This document shows, piece after piece, positions 38,906 through 47,839 of a stretch of 64,000 nucleotides of DNA. Under the pieces are notes generated by a model. That model had not been told where the DNA came from. It ran no database searches and worked only from the letters and a program-made list of their open reading frames with translations. Source of the DNA: Lysobacter sp. FW306-1B-D06B. GTDB taxonomy: Bacteria; Pseudomonadota; Gammaproteobacteria; Xanthomonadales; Xanthomonadaceae. The translations under genes were made by a program, and so were the position numbers. The DNA is taken from contig NZ_CP151802.1 of the NCBI RefSeq assembly GCF_038446665.1, forward strand, positions 744,001-808,000, written 5' to 3'. How positions within the stretch are numbered: position 1 is the first letter of the stretch; each line of letters opens with the position of its first letter.

Positions 38906-39964
38906 CTACGGCGAGGGCAGCCACCACGCGCGTTCCGCAGGCGGATTGCGGATGTCCACCGCTTCACCGAAGCCCGGCGTTGTGACCGCGACACCGTGTT
39001 GCGCAGCACTCGCGCTGACCCGTGTAAACGGTTCCTGCCAGCCGTGCAGTGCCAGATCGAAGGTGCCGTTGTGCACCGGCAGCAGTCGGCGCCCGCGCAG
39101 GTCCAGGTGCGCCTGTACGGTTTCCTCCGGCTGCATGTGCACGCCGCTCCACATCGCGTCGTAGGCGCCGCATTCCACCAGCGTGAGGTCGAACGGGCCG
39201 AACCGGTCGCCGATCGTACGGAAGCCATCGAAATAGCCGCTGTCGCCGCTGAAGAACACGCGCAACCCATCGGCCTCGATCACCCATGACGCCCACAGCG
39301 TCGGATTCTTCGCCAACAGGCCGCGTCCGGAGAAATGCTGCGCGGGCGTAGCGACCAGGCGCACGCCGGCGATGCGCGTCTCCTGCCACCAGTCCAGCTG
39401 CTGCACCTTGGCCGGGTCCACGCCCCATTCCACCAGCAGATCGCCCACGCCCAGCGGCGCGATGAAATGCCGGGTCTTCTCCGCCAGGGCCAGCACGGCC
39501 GCTCGGTCCAGGTGGTCGTAATGGTCGTGGGAAAGAATCACGCCTTCGATCGGCGGCAGCTGGTCCATCGCGATCGGCGGCGCGTGGAAGCGCTTCGGCC
39601 CGGCCCATTGCACGGGCGATGCGCGCTCGGAAAACACCGGATCGGTGAGCCAGAAACCGCCGGACAACTTCAACAGCATCGTCGAATGGCCCAAGCGGAA
39701 CAGCGTTCCGTCCGGCGCGGCCAGCAGTTGCGCACGCGTGAGCGGCTTCACCGGCGGCGGCGCTTCGGGTCGCGCGTCATCGGGCTTGTCGAACAGGAAG
39801 CGCCACAGCATGCGCGGCATCTGCCCGAGCCCCGCCTGTTTCGGCGCGACGGGATTGCGGAAACCGCCGTCACGGAACTGTGGCGAGGCGGCATAGGGCG
39901 ACGTGGTGGAGCAGGAAGCAAGCAGTCCGGTGGTCATCAGTGCAACCAGCAATAGGCGCGGCAT
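38906..39964 (-). CDS. Metallo-beta-lactamase-fold hydrolase lipoprotein
   Basis: The 352-residue protein has a lipoprotein signal (lipobox LLASC, Cys 18) from the ATG at 39964. The zinc motif is SHDHYDHLD, followed by a GDSGY segment and ECGAYD with later metal ligands. The sequence [27 protein letters not shown] is split over the first strands and typical of the RomA / NAPE-PLD-like subgroup, whose members act on lipids or have unknown substrates. It lies seven bases after a GNAT gene and may share its transcript with fbp. Confidence 0.85.
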   Translation of the reverse strand: MPRLLLVALMTTGLLASCSTTSPYAASPQFRDGGFRNPVAPKQAGLGQMPRMLWRFLFDKPDDARPEAPPPVKPLTRAQLLAAPDGTLFRLGHSTMLLKLSGGFWLTDPVFSERASPVQWAGPKRFHAPPIAMDQLPPIEGVILSHDHYDHLDRAAVLALAEKTRHFIAPLGVGDLLVEWGVDPAKVQQLDWWQETRIAGVRLVATPAQHFSGRGLLAKNPTLWASWVIEADGLRVFFSGDSGYFDGFRTIGDRFGPFDLTLVECGAYDAMWSGVHMQPEETVQAHLDLRGRRLLPVHNGTFDLALHGWQEPFTRVSASAAQHGVAVTTPGFGEAVDIRNPPAERAWWLPSP

Positions 39965-39971
39965 GGCGCGA

Positions 39972-40442
39972 TCAGAGGAGGCAGAGCACATGGCGCTGGC
40001 CATCGCGCCGTGCGTCGGGAGTGTCGAAACGTGCGGCATCGTCATGCGGCCCGTACCAGTGCAGCTGCACGCAGCCGAGCCGACGCGCCATCGCACGCAC
40101 TTCGTCGTACAATGCCGATTCGGCGGCGTCCGCCCATTCTTCGCTGGCGTGCAGCGAATCCAGCTGCAGGCAGTACCCGCGTGCGCGCAGGGAGAAGCCG
40201 ACCGTCGCGACCGCATGCCCCACCGCTGCGTCGCCCGCGAAGGCGAGCCACGCCCAGGCGCGCACTGGCGCCTCGAACAGCGCCTCGTTGAACTCCAGCA
40301 GGTCCGTCCACGCCGCATCGTCGTGGTTCGATGCGCGCGCCAGGCGCAGCAGTGTATGCGAGTCCTCGGGGCGAACCGGTCGCACCGACACGGGCGAAAC
40401 GGCCGGCGCGGGCATGCGGAACAGCAGGGATGTGGCGGTCAT
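39972..40442 (-). CDS. GNAT family N-acetyltransferase
   Basis: This 156-residue protein has the GNAT pattern of an N-terminal strand (VSVRPVRPEDSHTLLRLAR), a central region AFAGDAAVGHAVATVGF, and YCLQLDSLHASEEW before a helical C-terminus with LGCVQLHWYG. The acetyl-CoA loop is degenerate (no clear RGxGxG/A), so activity is less certain. The ATG at 40442 is the only good start. It is divergent from the qseB-like gene and seven bases upstream of the MBL lipoprotein. Confidence 0.75.
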   Translation of the reverse strand: MTATSLLFRMPAPAVSPVSVRPVRPEDSHTLLRLARASNHDDAAWTDLLEFNEALFEAPVRAWAWLAFAGDAAVGHAVATVGFSLRARGYCLQLDSLHASEEWADAAESALYDEVRAMARRLGCVQLHWYGPHDDAARFDTPDARRDGQRHVLCLL

Positions 40443-40547
40443 GGGTCACCGGGGGAGCGAAAAGCGACCGCCGCGCGATCTCCGGGATGTGGCCTCCCGG
40501 TACGATGCGGAGCGCGGCGCATGGGAGGCACAGCCTGCGCGCCGTCC

Positions 40548-40564
40548 TTTAAGAACTTTTTAAA
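40548..40564 (+). promoter_or_regulatory. PmrA/QseB-type direct-repeat box
   Basis: TTTAAG (40548-40553), five bases (AACTT), then TTTAAA (40559-40564) fits the PmrA/QseB recognition pattern YTTAAK-N5-YTTAAK in 11 of 12 half-site positions. It lies 46 bases before the start of the response regulator gene, in a genome where TTTAA runs are rare, so autoregulation is likely. Confidence 0.65.
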
Positions 40565-40609
40565 CGCGACCGGCGACACTGGCCACCTGCACGAGACGAC
40601 TGGACCGCG

Positions 40610-41278
40610 ATGAACCTGCTCCTGGTGGAAGACGACACGATGCTGGCCGAGGCGCTGTGCGCCGGCTTGCGCGCGCACGGCTTCCGTGTCGACACCGCCG
40701 GCGACGCCGCGCTCGCGCGCACGGCGCTGGTCGAACACGACTTCGACGCCGTCCTGCTCGACCTGGGTCTGCCTGGCAGTTCCGGCCTGACCGTGCTCAC
40801 GTATCTGCGCGGCCGCTACGACGCGACGCCGGTGATCATCCTCACCGCGCGCGACAAGCTCAGCGACCGCATCGCCGGCCTCGACGCCGGTGCCGACGAC
40901 TACATCGTCAAACCCTTCCAGCCCGACGAGCTCTTCGCGCGCCTGCGCGCGGTGATGCGTCGCACGCAGGGGCGCGTCTCGCCCGTGCTGAGCTTCAACG
41001 GCGTGGTGCTCGATCCCGCGCGCCGCGAAGTCACGCGCGACGGCACACAGGTCGCGCTGAGCGCGCACGAGTTCCGCACCCTGCTGCTGCTGATGGAGCG
41101 CCAGGGCCGCGTGGTCACGCGCGAACAACTGGAGGAAGCGGTGTACGGCAGCTCCGGCACGATCGAGAGCAACACCATCGCCGTCTACGTGCACCAGTTG
41201 CGACGCAAGCTCGGCGAGCAGCTGATCGTCACCGTGCACGGCCAGGGCTATCGCATCAACGGAGGAGCGTCGTCGTGA
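40610..41278 (+). CDS. Response regulator, QseB/PmrA (OmpR) family
   Basis: The 222-residue regulator has a receiver domain with acidic pair in LLVEDDTML, phospho-acceptor D51 (VLLDLGLPG) and Lys in YIVKPFQPDEL, then an OmpR-type winged helix ending GTIESNTIAVYVHQLRRKLG and GQGYRINGG. The recognition helix is that of the QseB/PmrA/TctD group. The PmrA-type box upstream fits autoregulation. The stop overlaps the GTG of the kinase gene. Likely roles include envelope or cation responses, by analogy only. Confidence 0.9.
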   Translation: MNLLLVEDDTMLAEALCAGLRAHGFRVDTAGDAALARTALVEHDFDAVLLDLGLPGSSGLTVLTYLRGRYDATPVIILTARDKLSDRIAGLDAGADDYIVKPFQPDELFARLRAVMRRTQGRVSPVLSFNGVVLDPARREVTRDGTQVALSAHEFRTLLLLMERQGRVVTREQLEEAVYGSSGTIESNTIAVYVHQLRRKLGEQLIVTVHGQGYRINGGASS

Positions 41279-42624
41279 AGGCGCGTTCGCTGCGGTGGCG
41301 GCTGACGTGGGTGTCGGTGAAATGCGTGCTGGTGGCCTGGCTGATCTGGCTCGGCTGCCAGGCGTGGCAGCTTTCGCGCGCGCACTACGGCTTCTGGGAC
41401 GAGTCGCAACGCGAGGTGGCCTCGCAGATCCTGGAGTCGATGCCCGACGGCCTGAAACTGCTGCCCGCCCGCGAGCGCCCCGCGCTGCCGGCCGGCCAGC
41501 GCGACCACAAGATGAGCTGGCAGGTGTGGGTGAAGGGCAACAACGTGGTGTATTCCATCGCCGCGCCCGACGAACCGCTCAAGCCCGATTTTCGCGATGG
41601 CTTCGCGCGACGCACTATTTCCGGCCAGGTCTGGCACGTCTACAGCCTCACCGATCCACGCCGTGGCCTCACTGTGCAGGTGGGACGTTCCAAGGAGATG
41701 ATCGCCAACGAAGTGGCGCGCTGGATCGGCCTGAGCCTGCTCGCGGCGGGCCTGATCTTCGTGCTCTTCGTGCTGACGGTGTGGGTGGTGATCGGCCGCT
41801 CGCTGCGGCCGGTCGCGGCGTTGCGCGAGGCATTGCGCGCGCGCCAGCCGCTGGATCTCACGCCGCTGCAGGCGCCGGGACTTCCCACCGAATTCAGCCC
41901 GCTGGTCGACGCGTTCAACGACCAGCTCACGCGCGTGGACCAGGCGGTGCAGAACGAACGCCGCTTCATCGCCGATGCCGCGCATGAACTGCGCACGCCG
42001 CTGGCCGTGCTGAGCGCGCACGCCGACCTCGCCCGCCGTGCCGCGACGGAAGAAGAACGCAACACCGCGCTGCGCCGCCTGAGCGCCGGCGTATCGCGCG
42101 CGGCGCGCTTGTCGGAACAGCTGCTCGACCTGGCGCGCATCGACGCGGCCGTCGCCTCGCCCACGCTCGCGCCGCTGGACCTGGCGCCGCTGCTGGTGCT
42201 GGTCGTGCGCGATTTCGAAACGCTTGCGCGCGAGCGCCACCAGCGCATCGGCCTGCGCACCGAGGACGGCCGCATCCGTGGCGATGTCGACCAGCTCGGC
42301 ATCCTGATCCGCAACCTCGTCGACAACGCCGTGCGCTACGCCGGTGAAGGCGGGCGCATCGAAGTGATGTGCCGCCGCGACGTGCGCGATGGCGTTGGCG
42401 GCATCGCGCTGTGCGTGGCCGACGACGGCCCGGGGGTTCCCGCGGCGGAGCGCGAGAGCATCTTCCATCGCTTCTATCGGGCCAATGGCGGAGCAGAGCG
42501 CGGCAGCGGCATCGGCCTGTCGCTGGTGGCGCGCATCGCCCGCACCCATCACGCGACGATCCATGTCGACGACGGCCTGGACGGCAAGGGCCTGGCGGTC
42601 ACGGTGTTCTTCCCGGCGGTCTGA
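41275..42624 (+). CDS. Sensor histidine kinase, QseC/PmrB-like
   Basis: The GTG at 41275 overlaps the regulator stop (GTGA) and has a near-perfect GGAGGAG ribosome site. The 449-residue protein has a membrane segment at about 9-28, a periplasmic domain of about 120 residues, a second membrane segment near 150-175, a HAMP-like linker, the H box ADAAHELRTPLAVL (His near 237), N box RNLVDNAVRYA, G1 VADDGPGVP and G2 GSGIGLSLVARI. Periplasmic Arg/Asp content is high. It pairs with the QseB/PmrA-like regulator; the ligand is not known. Confidence 0.92.
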   Translation: MKARSLRWRLTWVSVKCVLVAWLIWLGCQAWQLSRAHYGFWDESQREVASQILESMPDGLKLLPARERPALPAGQRDHKMSWQVWVKGNNVVYSIAAPDEPLKPDFRDGFARRTISGQVWHVYSLTDPRRGLTVQVGRSKEMIANEVARWIGLSLLAAGLIFVLFVLTVWVVIGRSLRPVAALREALRARQPLDLTPLQAPGLPTEFSPLVDAFNDQLTRVDQAVQNERRFIADAAHELRTPLAVLSAHADLARRAATEEERNTALRRLSAGVSRAARLSEQLLDLARIDAAVASPTLAPLDLAPLLVLVVRDFETLARERHQRIGLRTEDGRIRGDVDQLGILIRNLVDNAVRYAGEGGRIEVMCRRDVRDGVGGIALCVADDGPGVPAAERESIFHRFYRANGGAERGSGIGLSLVARIARTHHATIHVDDGLDGKGLAVTVFFPAV

Positions 42625-42630
42625 GTGCGC

Positions 42631-42654
42631 CTGCTGACAGGACCCTGTCAGCAG
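42631..42654. repeat. Perfect inverted repeat between the kinase and NIPSNAP genes
   Basis: CTGCTGACAG (42631-42640), GACC, CTGTCAGCAG (42645-42654): ten perfect pairs around a four-base loop. It lies 7 bases after the kinase stop and 53 before the next gene. There is no T tract, so it may be an operator or an mRNA-end hairpin. Confidence 0.5.
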
Positions 42655-42707
42655 CGCCCGTCCATTCTGCGGTCGTGCGATTGCGCACGACTGTAACGGA
42701 GCCCGCC

Positions 42708-44114
42708 ATGGGCAACGCCTTCGACGCCGTTCTCGAGCCCGCGTGGCGCCGCCAGCGCCGGCTGTTCCTGCAACTGGCCACGATGGCGCAGACCGCGTGG
42801 CTGCTGCCGTTCCGCGCGGCGGCGCGCGCCGTTGCAACCACCGGGGACACCAGCACCATGATCACCGCCACCGGCCAGGACGGCCGGCACGACTTCGACT
42901 TCCTCCACGGCCGCTGGCACATCCGCAACGAGCGCCTGACGCAGCGCCTCGCCGGTTCCGGGGACTGGGAGATCTTCCACGCCACGCAGCTGTGCCAGCC
43001 GTTGCTCGGCGGCATGGGCAATGTCGACGACTTCGTCAGCGACTGGACGCGCCCCGGCAGCGACGAGCGCTTCATCGGCATGACGCTGCGCTTGTTCAGT
43101 CCCGACTCGAAGCAGTGGTCGATCTACTGGGCCGGAAACCACGACGGCGTTCTCGACGCGCCGATGACGGGCGCCTTCGATACCACGCCGCAAGGCACGC
43201 GCGTGGGCACGTTCTTTGGTTCCGACGAGCACGAAGGTCGCCCGGTGCGCGTTCGCTTCCGCTGGAGCCAGGCGAGCGCGAATACCGCGCACTGGCAGCA
43301 GGCGTTTTCCATCGACGAGGGCGCCACATGGGAGACGAACTGGCACATGTGGTTCCGTCGCACCGACGACGACGGCCGCCTGCTGCACGAGGACGGCGTG
43401 ATCGAACTGCGCCAGTACGCGATGCAGCCCGCGCGCCGCGACGAGCTGATCGAACTGTTCGAGCGTGAATTCATCGAACCGCAGGAAGCGGTGGGCATGC
43501 ACGTCATCGGGCAGTTCCGCGACCTCGACGCGCAGGACCGCTTCGTCTGGCTGCGCGGCTTCGCCGACATGCCGGTGCGGGCCGAGGCGCTGGAGGGCTT
43601 CTATTCCGGTCCAACCTGGAAGCGCCATCGTGAAGCAGCCAATGCCACCATCGTCGACAGCGACGACGTGCTGCTGCTGCGACCGGCGCGGCGCGATTCC
43701 GGCTTCGCGCCGAATCCATCGCCGCGCCCCGCGCTTGGCGACGCCCGCACGGACGATGGTCTGATCGAAGCGGGCATCTGCCTGCTCGATGCACCGGCCG
43801 ATGCCGGCTTCCTCGCGCGCTTCGAAGAGCAGCTCGCTCCGCGTCTGCGCTCCGCCGGTGCGGAGCTGATCGGTGTGTATGTCACCGAAGAGAGCGCTAA
43901 CACCTATCCGCGACTGCCGGTGCGCGAAGGCGAACAGGCGCTGGTGTGGTTCGCGCGCTTCGCCGACGCGGACGCGCACCATCGCTACGAAGCCGCGCTG
44001 CTGGTCGATGGCGAATGGCGAAGCGGCGTCGCGCAATCGCTGCTGCACGGCTTGAAGCAGCCGCCGCAACGGCTGCGCCTGACGCCGACGCAGCGTTCGG
44101 AGCTGCGTGCGTGA
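42708..44114 (+). CDS. Two-domain protein: DUF1579-like plus NIPSNAP
   Basis: The ATG at 42708 follows GGAG and gives 468 residues. An Arg/Ala-rich N-terminal stretch of about 50 residues precedes a beta-rich domain (HDFDFLHGRWHIRNERL at about 60-78; GNVDDFVSDW; RLFSPDSKQWSIYW) that resembles DUF1579-type lipocalin-like proteins. From about 230 (IELRQYAMQPARRDELIELF) comes a NIPSNAP domain, followed by a second, weaker NIPSNAP-like half (ICLLDAPADAGFLARFEEQL). NIPSNAP domains are dimeric ferredoxin-like folds of uncertain function. A WYL-type regulator gene follows on the same strand. Confidence 0.75.
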   Translation: MGNAFDAVLEPAWRRQRRLFLQLATMAQTAWLLPFRAAARAVATTGDTSTMITATGQDGRHDFDFLHGRWHIRNERLTQRLAGSGDWEIFHATQLCQPLLGGMGNVDDFVSDWTRPGSDERFIGMTLRLFSPDSKQWSIYWAGNHDGVLDAPMTGAFDTTPQGTRVGTFFGSDEHEGRPVRVRFRWSQASANTAHWQQAFSIDEGATWETNWHMWFRRTDDDGRLLHEDGVIELRQYAMQPARRDELIELFEREFIEPQEAVGMHVIGQFRDLDAQDRFVWLRGFADMPVRAEALEGFYSGPTWKRHREAANATIVDSDDVLLLRPARRDSGFAPNPSPRPALGDARTDDGLIEAGICLLDAPADAGFLARFEEQLAPRLRSAGAELIGVYVTEESANTYPRLPVREGEQALVWFARFADADAHHRYEAALLVDGEWRSGVAQSLLHGLKQPPQRLRLTPTQRSELRA

Positions 44115-44178
44115 TCGCCGTCGCGTCCTGCGTCGTCGTGCCGATTGAGTGCGGCGCGTCGGCGCGCGATCATGGCGC

Positions 44179-44859
44179 ATGCGCCGCGCCGACCGCCTCT
44201 TCCTGTTGATCCATGCCCTGCGTGGACGCCGTTCCGCTCTCACCGCACAGCGACTGGCCGAGGAGCTCGGCGTGTCGTTGCGAACGGTGTACCGCGACGT
44301 CGCCGACCTGCAGCGCTCCGGTGTTCCCATCGAAGGCGAAGCGGGCGTGGGCTATCTGCTGCGTAAAGGCTCGGACATCCCGCCGCTGATGTTCACGCCC
44401 GACGAGCTCGAAGCCCTGGTGGTCGGCACGCGCTTCGTGCGTGCCTTCGGCGGCAAGCGGCTGGGGCGCGAGGCCGCGGCGGCGTTGCTGAAGATCGAAG
44501 CAGTGTTGCCGCCGGAGCTGCGCGAACGCAGTTCGCGCACGCGTATCTTCGCGCCGGAAGTGGACCGGCTCGAGAACAGCGGACTGATCGACGACCTGCA
44601 CGCGGCGGTGACCGGCGCGCTGGTGCTGCGCATGAGCTATCGCGACAACGATGCGCGCCCGACGGAGCGCGAGATCGAACCGCTGTGCCTGGCCTTCTGG
44701 GGCGGCAGCTGGACGCTGGGCGCGTGGTGCCGGCTGCGCGCCGACTTCCGCAATTTCCGCCCCGATCGCATCGTCAGCTATTCGCCGACGGGGGAGACGT
44801 TCGTCGAGACGCGGGAGCGGGGGTTGGCGGCGTACTTGAAGGCGGTGAGTGGGTCGTGA
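44179..44859 (+). CDS. YafY-type transcriptional regulator (HTH-11 and WYL domains)
   Basis: The 226-residue regulator starts at the ATG at 44179 (RRADRLFLLIHALRGRR). The N-terminal helix-turn-helix is ALTAQRLAEELGVSLRTVYRDVADL. A WYL domain covers about 140-226, with a conserved WTLGAWCRLRADFRNFR segment; such domains sense nucleic acids or small ligands. An upstream ATG at 44149 is in frame but lacks a ribosome site. Regulators of this type often control an adjacent gene, here perhaps the NIPSNAP gene, 64 bases upstream. Confidence 0.88.
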   Translation: MRRADRLFLLIHALRGRRSALTAQRLAEELGVSLRTVYRDVADLQRSGVPIEGEAGVGYLLRKGSDIPPLMFTPDELEALVVGTRFVRAFGGKRLGREAAAALLKIEAVLPPELRERSSRTRIFAPEVDRLENSGLIDDLHAAVTGALVLRMSYRDNDARPTEREIEPLCLAFWGGSWTLGAWCRLRADFRNFRPDRIVSYSPTGETFVETRERGLAAYLKAVSGS

Positions 44860-44927
44860 TTCGACTCGACGCGTGCGGGTGACTTACGCATGCAACCCGC
44901 GGGCACTCCTTCTCCGGTGACTACCGC

Positions 44928-45109
44928 ACCGTCATTCCCGCGAAGGCGGGGCTCTTGGGCCGCCGTATGGCGGCACTCTCCAGCGGCTTTCCACGCTTCC
45001 CCGTGGCCTGTGAGCAGCGGAGCGAAATGGATTCCAGCTTTCGCTGGAATGACGTGATGGGTCGGAGAGCGTGACAGCCTGGATCCCGGCCTTCGCCGGG
45101 ATGACGGTA
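44928..45109. repeat. REP-like repeat cluster (three units)
   Basis: The 295-base gap between convergent genes holds three units: 44928-44960 (core CCCGCGAAGGCGGG, then GCTCTTGGGC), 45029-45063 (the variant CCAGCTTTCGCTGG, then AATGACG) and 45077-45109 (CCCGGCCTTCGCCGGG, then ATGACGG). The last two point opposite to the first. The gap has no gene. Confidence 0.8.
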
Positions 45110-45154
45110 CTTGAGCGGATGACGCTATTGGCAGGGACGACGCACTGACACGCA

Positions 45155-46666
45155 CTACACCCGCATCGACCCCGTCTCCACGAACCGCTCATGCCACGAC
45201 AGCGCTTCGCCCAGCAGGTGCGGCGTGTGCTTGCCGAAGCTCTCGCGTCGGGCGCGGTCGAAGTAGTCCTGCAGCATCGGCCGATAGTCCGGATGCGCGC
45301 ACGAGTCGATGACGCGCTGCGCACGCTGCTTCGGCGACAGGCCGCGCAGGTCGGCGACGCCTTGTTCGGTGACGATCACCATCACGTCGTGCTCGGTGTG
45401 GTCGACGTGGCTGGCCATCGGCACGATCGAGGAAATCGCGCCGTTCTTCGCCGTGCTCGGAGACATGAACACCGACAGGTATGCGTTGCGCGCGAAGTCG
45501 CCGCTGCCGCCGATGCCGTTCATGATCTTCGTGCCGGCAACGTGCGTGGAGTTGACGTTGCCGTACAGGTCGACCTCGATCATGCCGTTCATCGCGATGC
45601 AGCCCAGGCGGCGCACGAGTTCGGGGTGGTTGGAGATCTCCTGCGTGCGCAGCACGATGCGCTCGCGATAGAAGTCGACGTGATCGAGGAATTCGTCGAT
45701 CGCCGCCGGGCTGAGCGAGAACGACGTCGCCGAGGCCACGCGCACCACGCCGCGCTTGAGCAGGTCGAGCATGCCGTCCTGGATCACCTCGGTGAAGGCG
45801 GTGAGGTCGCGGTAACCCGCCTCGCCCAGTCCGGCCAGCACCGCGTTGGTGATGTTGCCCACGCCCGATTGCAACGGCAGCAGCTGCGGCGACAGGCGGC
45901 CGCGGCGCACTTCGTGGGCGAGGAAGTCGAGCAGGTGCGCGGCGATCTGGCGCGAGGTCGCATCCGGCGGCGTGAACGGCGAATTGCGATCCGGCGCGTC
46001 GGTCTCGACCACGGCGATGACCTTCGACGGATCGCAGCGCAGCCACGGCTCGCCGATGCGGTCGTCCGGGTGCAGCAGCGGGATCGGCTTGCGGTTCGGC
46101 GGCAGCGCGGTGCCGTAGTAGACGTCGTGCATGCCTTCCAGTGCGGCCGGCTGCCAGCGGTTCACTTCGAGGATGACCTTGTCGGCCTGCTCCAGCCAGG
46201 TCTTGTTGTTGCCCACCGACGAGGACGGCACGAGGTGTCCGTCGTCGGTGATCGCGGTGACCTCCACCACGGCCACGTCCACCGCACCGAAGAACCCGAA
46301 CCAGGTGTGCTGCGCGACATGGCTCAGATGCATGTCGATGTAGTGAAGATCGCCGGCGTTGATGCGCTCGCGCAGGCTGGGGTCGGACTGGTAGGGCAGG
46401 CGCAGCTCGATGCCCTCGGCACGGGCGAGAACGCCGTCGAGCTCCGGCGCGGTCGAGGCGCCGGTCAGCACCTTCACGCGGAAGGCCTCGCCGCGTGCGT
46501 GGGCGTCCTCGATGTGGGCCGCGAGGGCCTGCGGCACGGCCTTGGGATAACCGGCGCCGGTGAAGCCGCTCATCGCCACGGTCATGCCGGGCTGGATCAG
46601 GGCGGCGGCGTGCTCGGCGGACATGCGCTTTTCGCGCAGGCCGGCGTGGCGGATGCGGTCGTTCAT
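45155..46666 (-). CDS. Acetyl-CoA hydrolase/transferase (Cat1/AarC family)
   Basis: This enzyme moves CoA between acetate and succinate or hydrolyses acetyl-CoA. The 503-residue product has two CoA-transferase domains, with the N-terminal GMTVAMSGFTGAGYPKAVP, the PSSSVGNNKTW loop, SGVGNITNAVLAGLGE, and the catalytic glutamate region FTEVIQDGMLDLL. The start at 46666 (NDRIRHAGLREKRMSAEH) suits the family. Succinyl-CoA:acetate CoA-transferase is the likeliest activity. It is divergent from crcB and flanked by repeats downstream. Confidence 0.9.
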   Translation of the reverse strand: MNDRIRHAGLREKRMSAEHAAALIQPGMTVAMSGFTGAGYPKAVPQALAAHIEDAHARGEAFRVKVLTGASTAPELDGVLARAEGIELRLPYQSDPSLRERINAGDLHYIDMHLSHVAQHTWFGFFGAVDVAVVEVTAITDDGHLVPSSSVGNNKTWLEQADKVILEVNRWQPAALEGMHDVYYGTALPPNRKPIPLLHPDDRIGEPWLRCDPSKVIAVVETDAPDRNSPFTPPDATSRQIAAHLLDFLAHEVRRGRLSPQLLPLQSGVGNITNAVLAGLGEAGYRDLTAFTEVIQDGMLDLLKRGVVRVASATSFSLSPAAIDEFLDHVDFYRERIVLRTQEISNHPELVRRLGCIAMNGMIEVDLYGNVNSTHVAGTKIMNGIGGSGDFARNAYLSVFMSPSTAKNGAISSIVPMASHVDHTEHDVMVIVTEQGVADLRGLSPKQRAQRVIDSCAHPDYRPMLQDYFDRARRESFGKHTPHLLGEALSWHERFVETGSMRV

Positions 46667-46812
46667 GGGGGCGTACACGTGCGGGGGAAGCCGCAGTCTA
46701 GTCCCGCGTCCGTGCAGGCGGCTTGCCGTGTGCGAGGCGGATCGCTTGCCGTGACTGGCCGAGGTGGCGGCGGCACGCGTACGCTCGCACCTGCGCACTG
46801 AAGGAGGTTCCG

Positions 46813-47193
46813 ATGCTCTACTCGCTGGTCGCCATCGCCGTCGGAGCCGCGTTCGGCGCGTGGGCACGCTGGGGCCTGAGCCTGTGGCTGAATCCGCTGC
46901 ACCACGCGGTGCCGATGGGCACGTTGGCGGCGAACCTCGTTGGCGGTTACCTCATCGGGCTGGCGGTCGCGGGCTTCGCCCAGATGCCGCAGCTGGCGCC
47001 GGAATGGCGGTTGTTCGTCATCACGGGGCTGCTGGGCGGACTGACCACGTTCTCCACGTTCTCCGCCGAAACGGTGGATCTGCTGCAGCGTCAGGACTAC
47101 GCCTGGGCGTTCGGCGTGATCGCGCTGCACCTGCTGGGGTCGCTGGCGATGACGGGGCTGGGGCTGTGGACGGTGAAAGTCGTGGCGAGCTGA
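46813..47193 (+). CDS. crcB: Fluoride channel CrcB/Fluc
   Basis: This 126-residue membrane protein exports fluoride as a dual-topology dimer. It starts at the ATG at 46813 after a perfect AAGGAGG ribosome site. Four membrane segments are visible, with the motif [14 protein letters not shown] near 75-88 and the Asn of [12 protein letters not shown] near 40. I looked for a fluoride riboswitch upstream (between 46670 and 46812) and saw no convincing match, so regulation is unknown. Confidence 0.95.
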   Translation: MLYSLVAIAVGAAFGAWARWGLSLWLNPLHHAVPMGTLAANLVGGYLIGLAVAGFAQMPQLAPEWRLFVITGLLGGLTTFSTFSAETVDLLQRQDYAWAFGVIALHLLGSLAMTGLGLWTVKVVAS

Positions 47194-47206
47194 AGCCGCG
47201 CGGCTT

Positions 47207-47839
47207 TCAGATCACACGCAGCGTGATCGCCTTGAGCACCGCGCGCGTACGATCGCGCGTGCCGAGCTTCTCCAGGATCACCGACACATAGTTCTTCACC
47301 GTTCCTTCGGCGAGGAACATCGCGCGCGCGATCTCCTTGTTCGAATAGCCGCCGGCCAGCAGGCGCAGGATCGCCACTTCGCGCTCGGTGAAGGTCTCGC
47401 GCGGCGCTTCCTGCTGGTGGTACTGGTAGCGAGCGCGCACCGGGTCGGTGCTGACCGGTTGCAGCAGCGTCTCGCCGGCGGCCACGCGGGCGATCGCGTC
47501 GCGCAGGTCTTCCGGTGCGGCGTCCTTGAGCAGGAAACCCTGCGCACCGGCCTGCGTCGCCTGCAGCAGCAGCTCGCTTTCGTCGAACGTGGTGAGCAGC
47601 AGCACGGGCGTGCTGTCGCCACGCGCGCGCAGGCGGCGCAGGGCTTCGATGCCATCCAGCCCGGCCATGCGGATGTCGCTGAGGACGACGTCGACGTGCG
47701 TGTGTTCCAACTGTTCCAGCAGCTGCGCGCCGTCGGCGGCCTCGAAGACGACCGTGATGCCCTGGCGCTCCAGCAAGGCGCGCAGGCCGGCGCGGACGAT
47801 GGCCTGGTCGTCGGCCAGCGCGATGCGCGGCGCCGTCAT
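47207..47839 (-). CDS. NarL/LuxR-family response regulator
   Basis: The 210-residue regulator has a receiver with the acidic pair in ALADDQAIV, phospho-acceptor D55 (VVLSDIRMAGLDG), Thr in LLLTTFDESE and Lys in FLLKDAAPEDL, then a LuxR helix-turn-helix (FTEREVAILRLLAGGYSNKEIA ... GTVKNYVSVILEKLG, split by normal spacing). Its start overlaps the kinase stop by four bases (ATGA). This is a DesR/LiaR-like pair; the targets are unknown. Confidence 0.93.
   Translation of the reverse strand: MTAPRIALADDQAIVRAGLRALLERQGITVVFEAADGAQLLEQLEHTHVDVVLSDIRMAGLDGIEALRRLRARGDSTPVLLLTTFDESELLLQATQAGAQGFLLKDAAPEDLRDAIARVAAGETLLQPVSTDPVRARYQYHQQEAPRETFTEREVAILRLLAGGYSNKEIARAMFLAEGTVKNYVSVILEKLGTRDRTRAVLKAITLRVI

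Noticed and set aside
46670..46812. Possible fluoride riboswitch before crcB
   Set aside because: I could not find the conserved pseudoknot pattern; the strong ribosome site and short leader suggest simple initiation.
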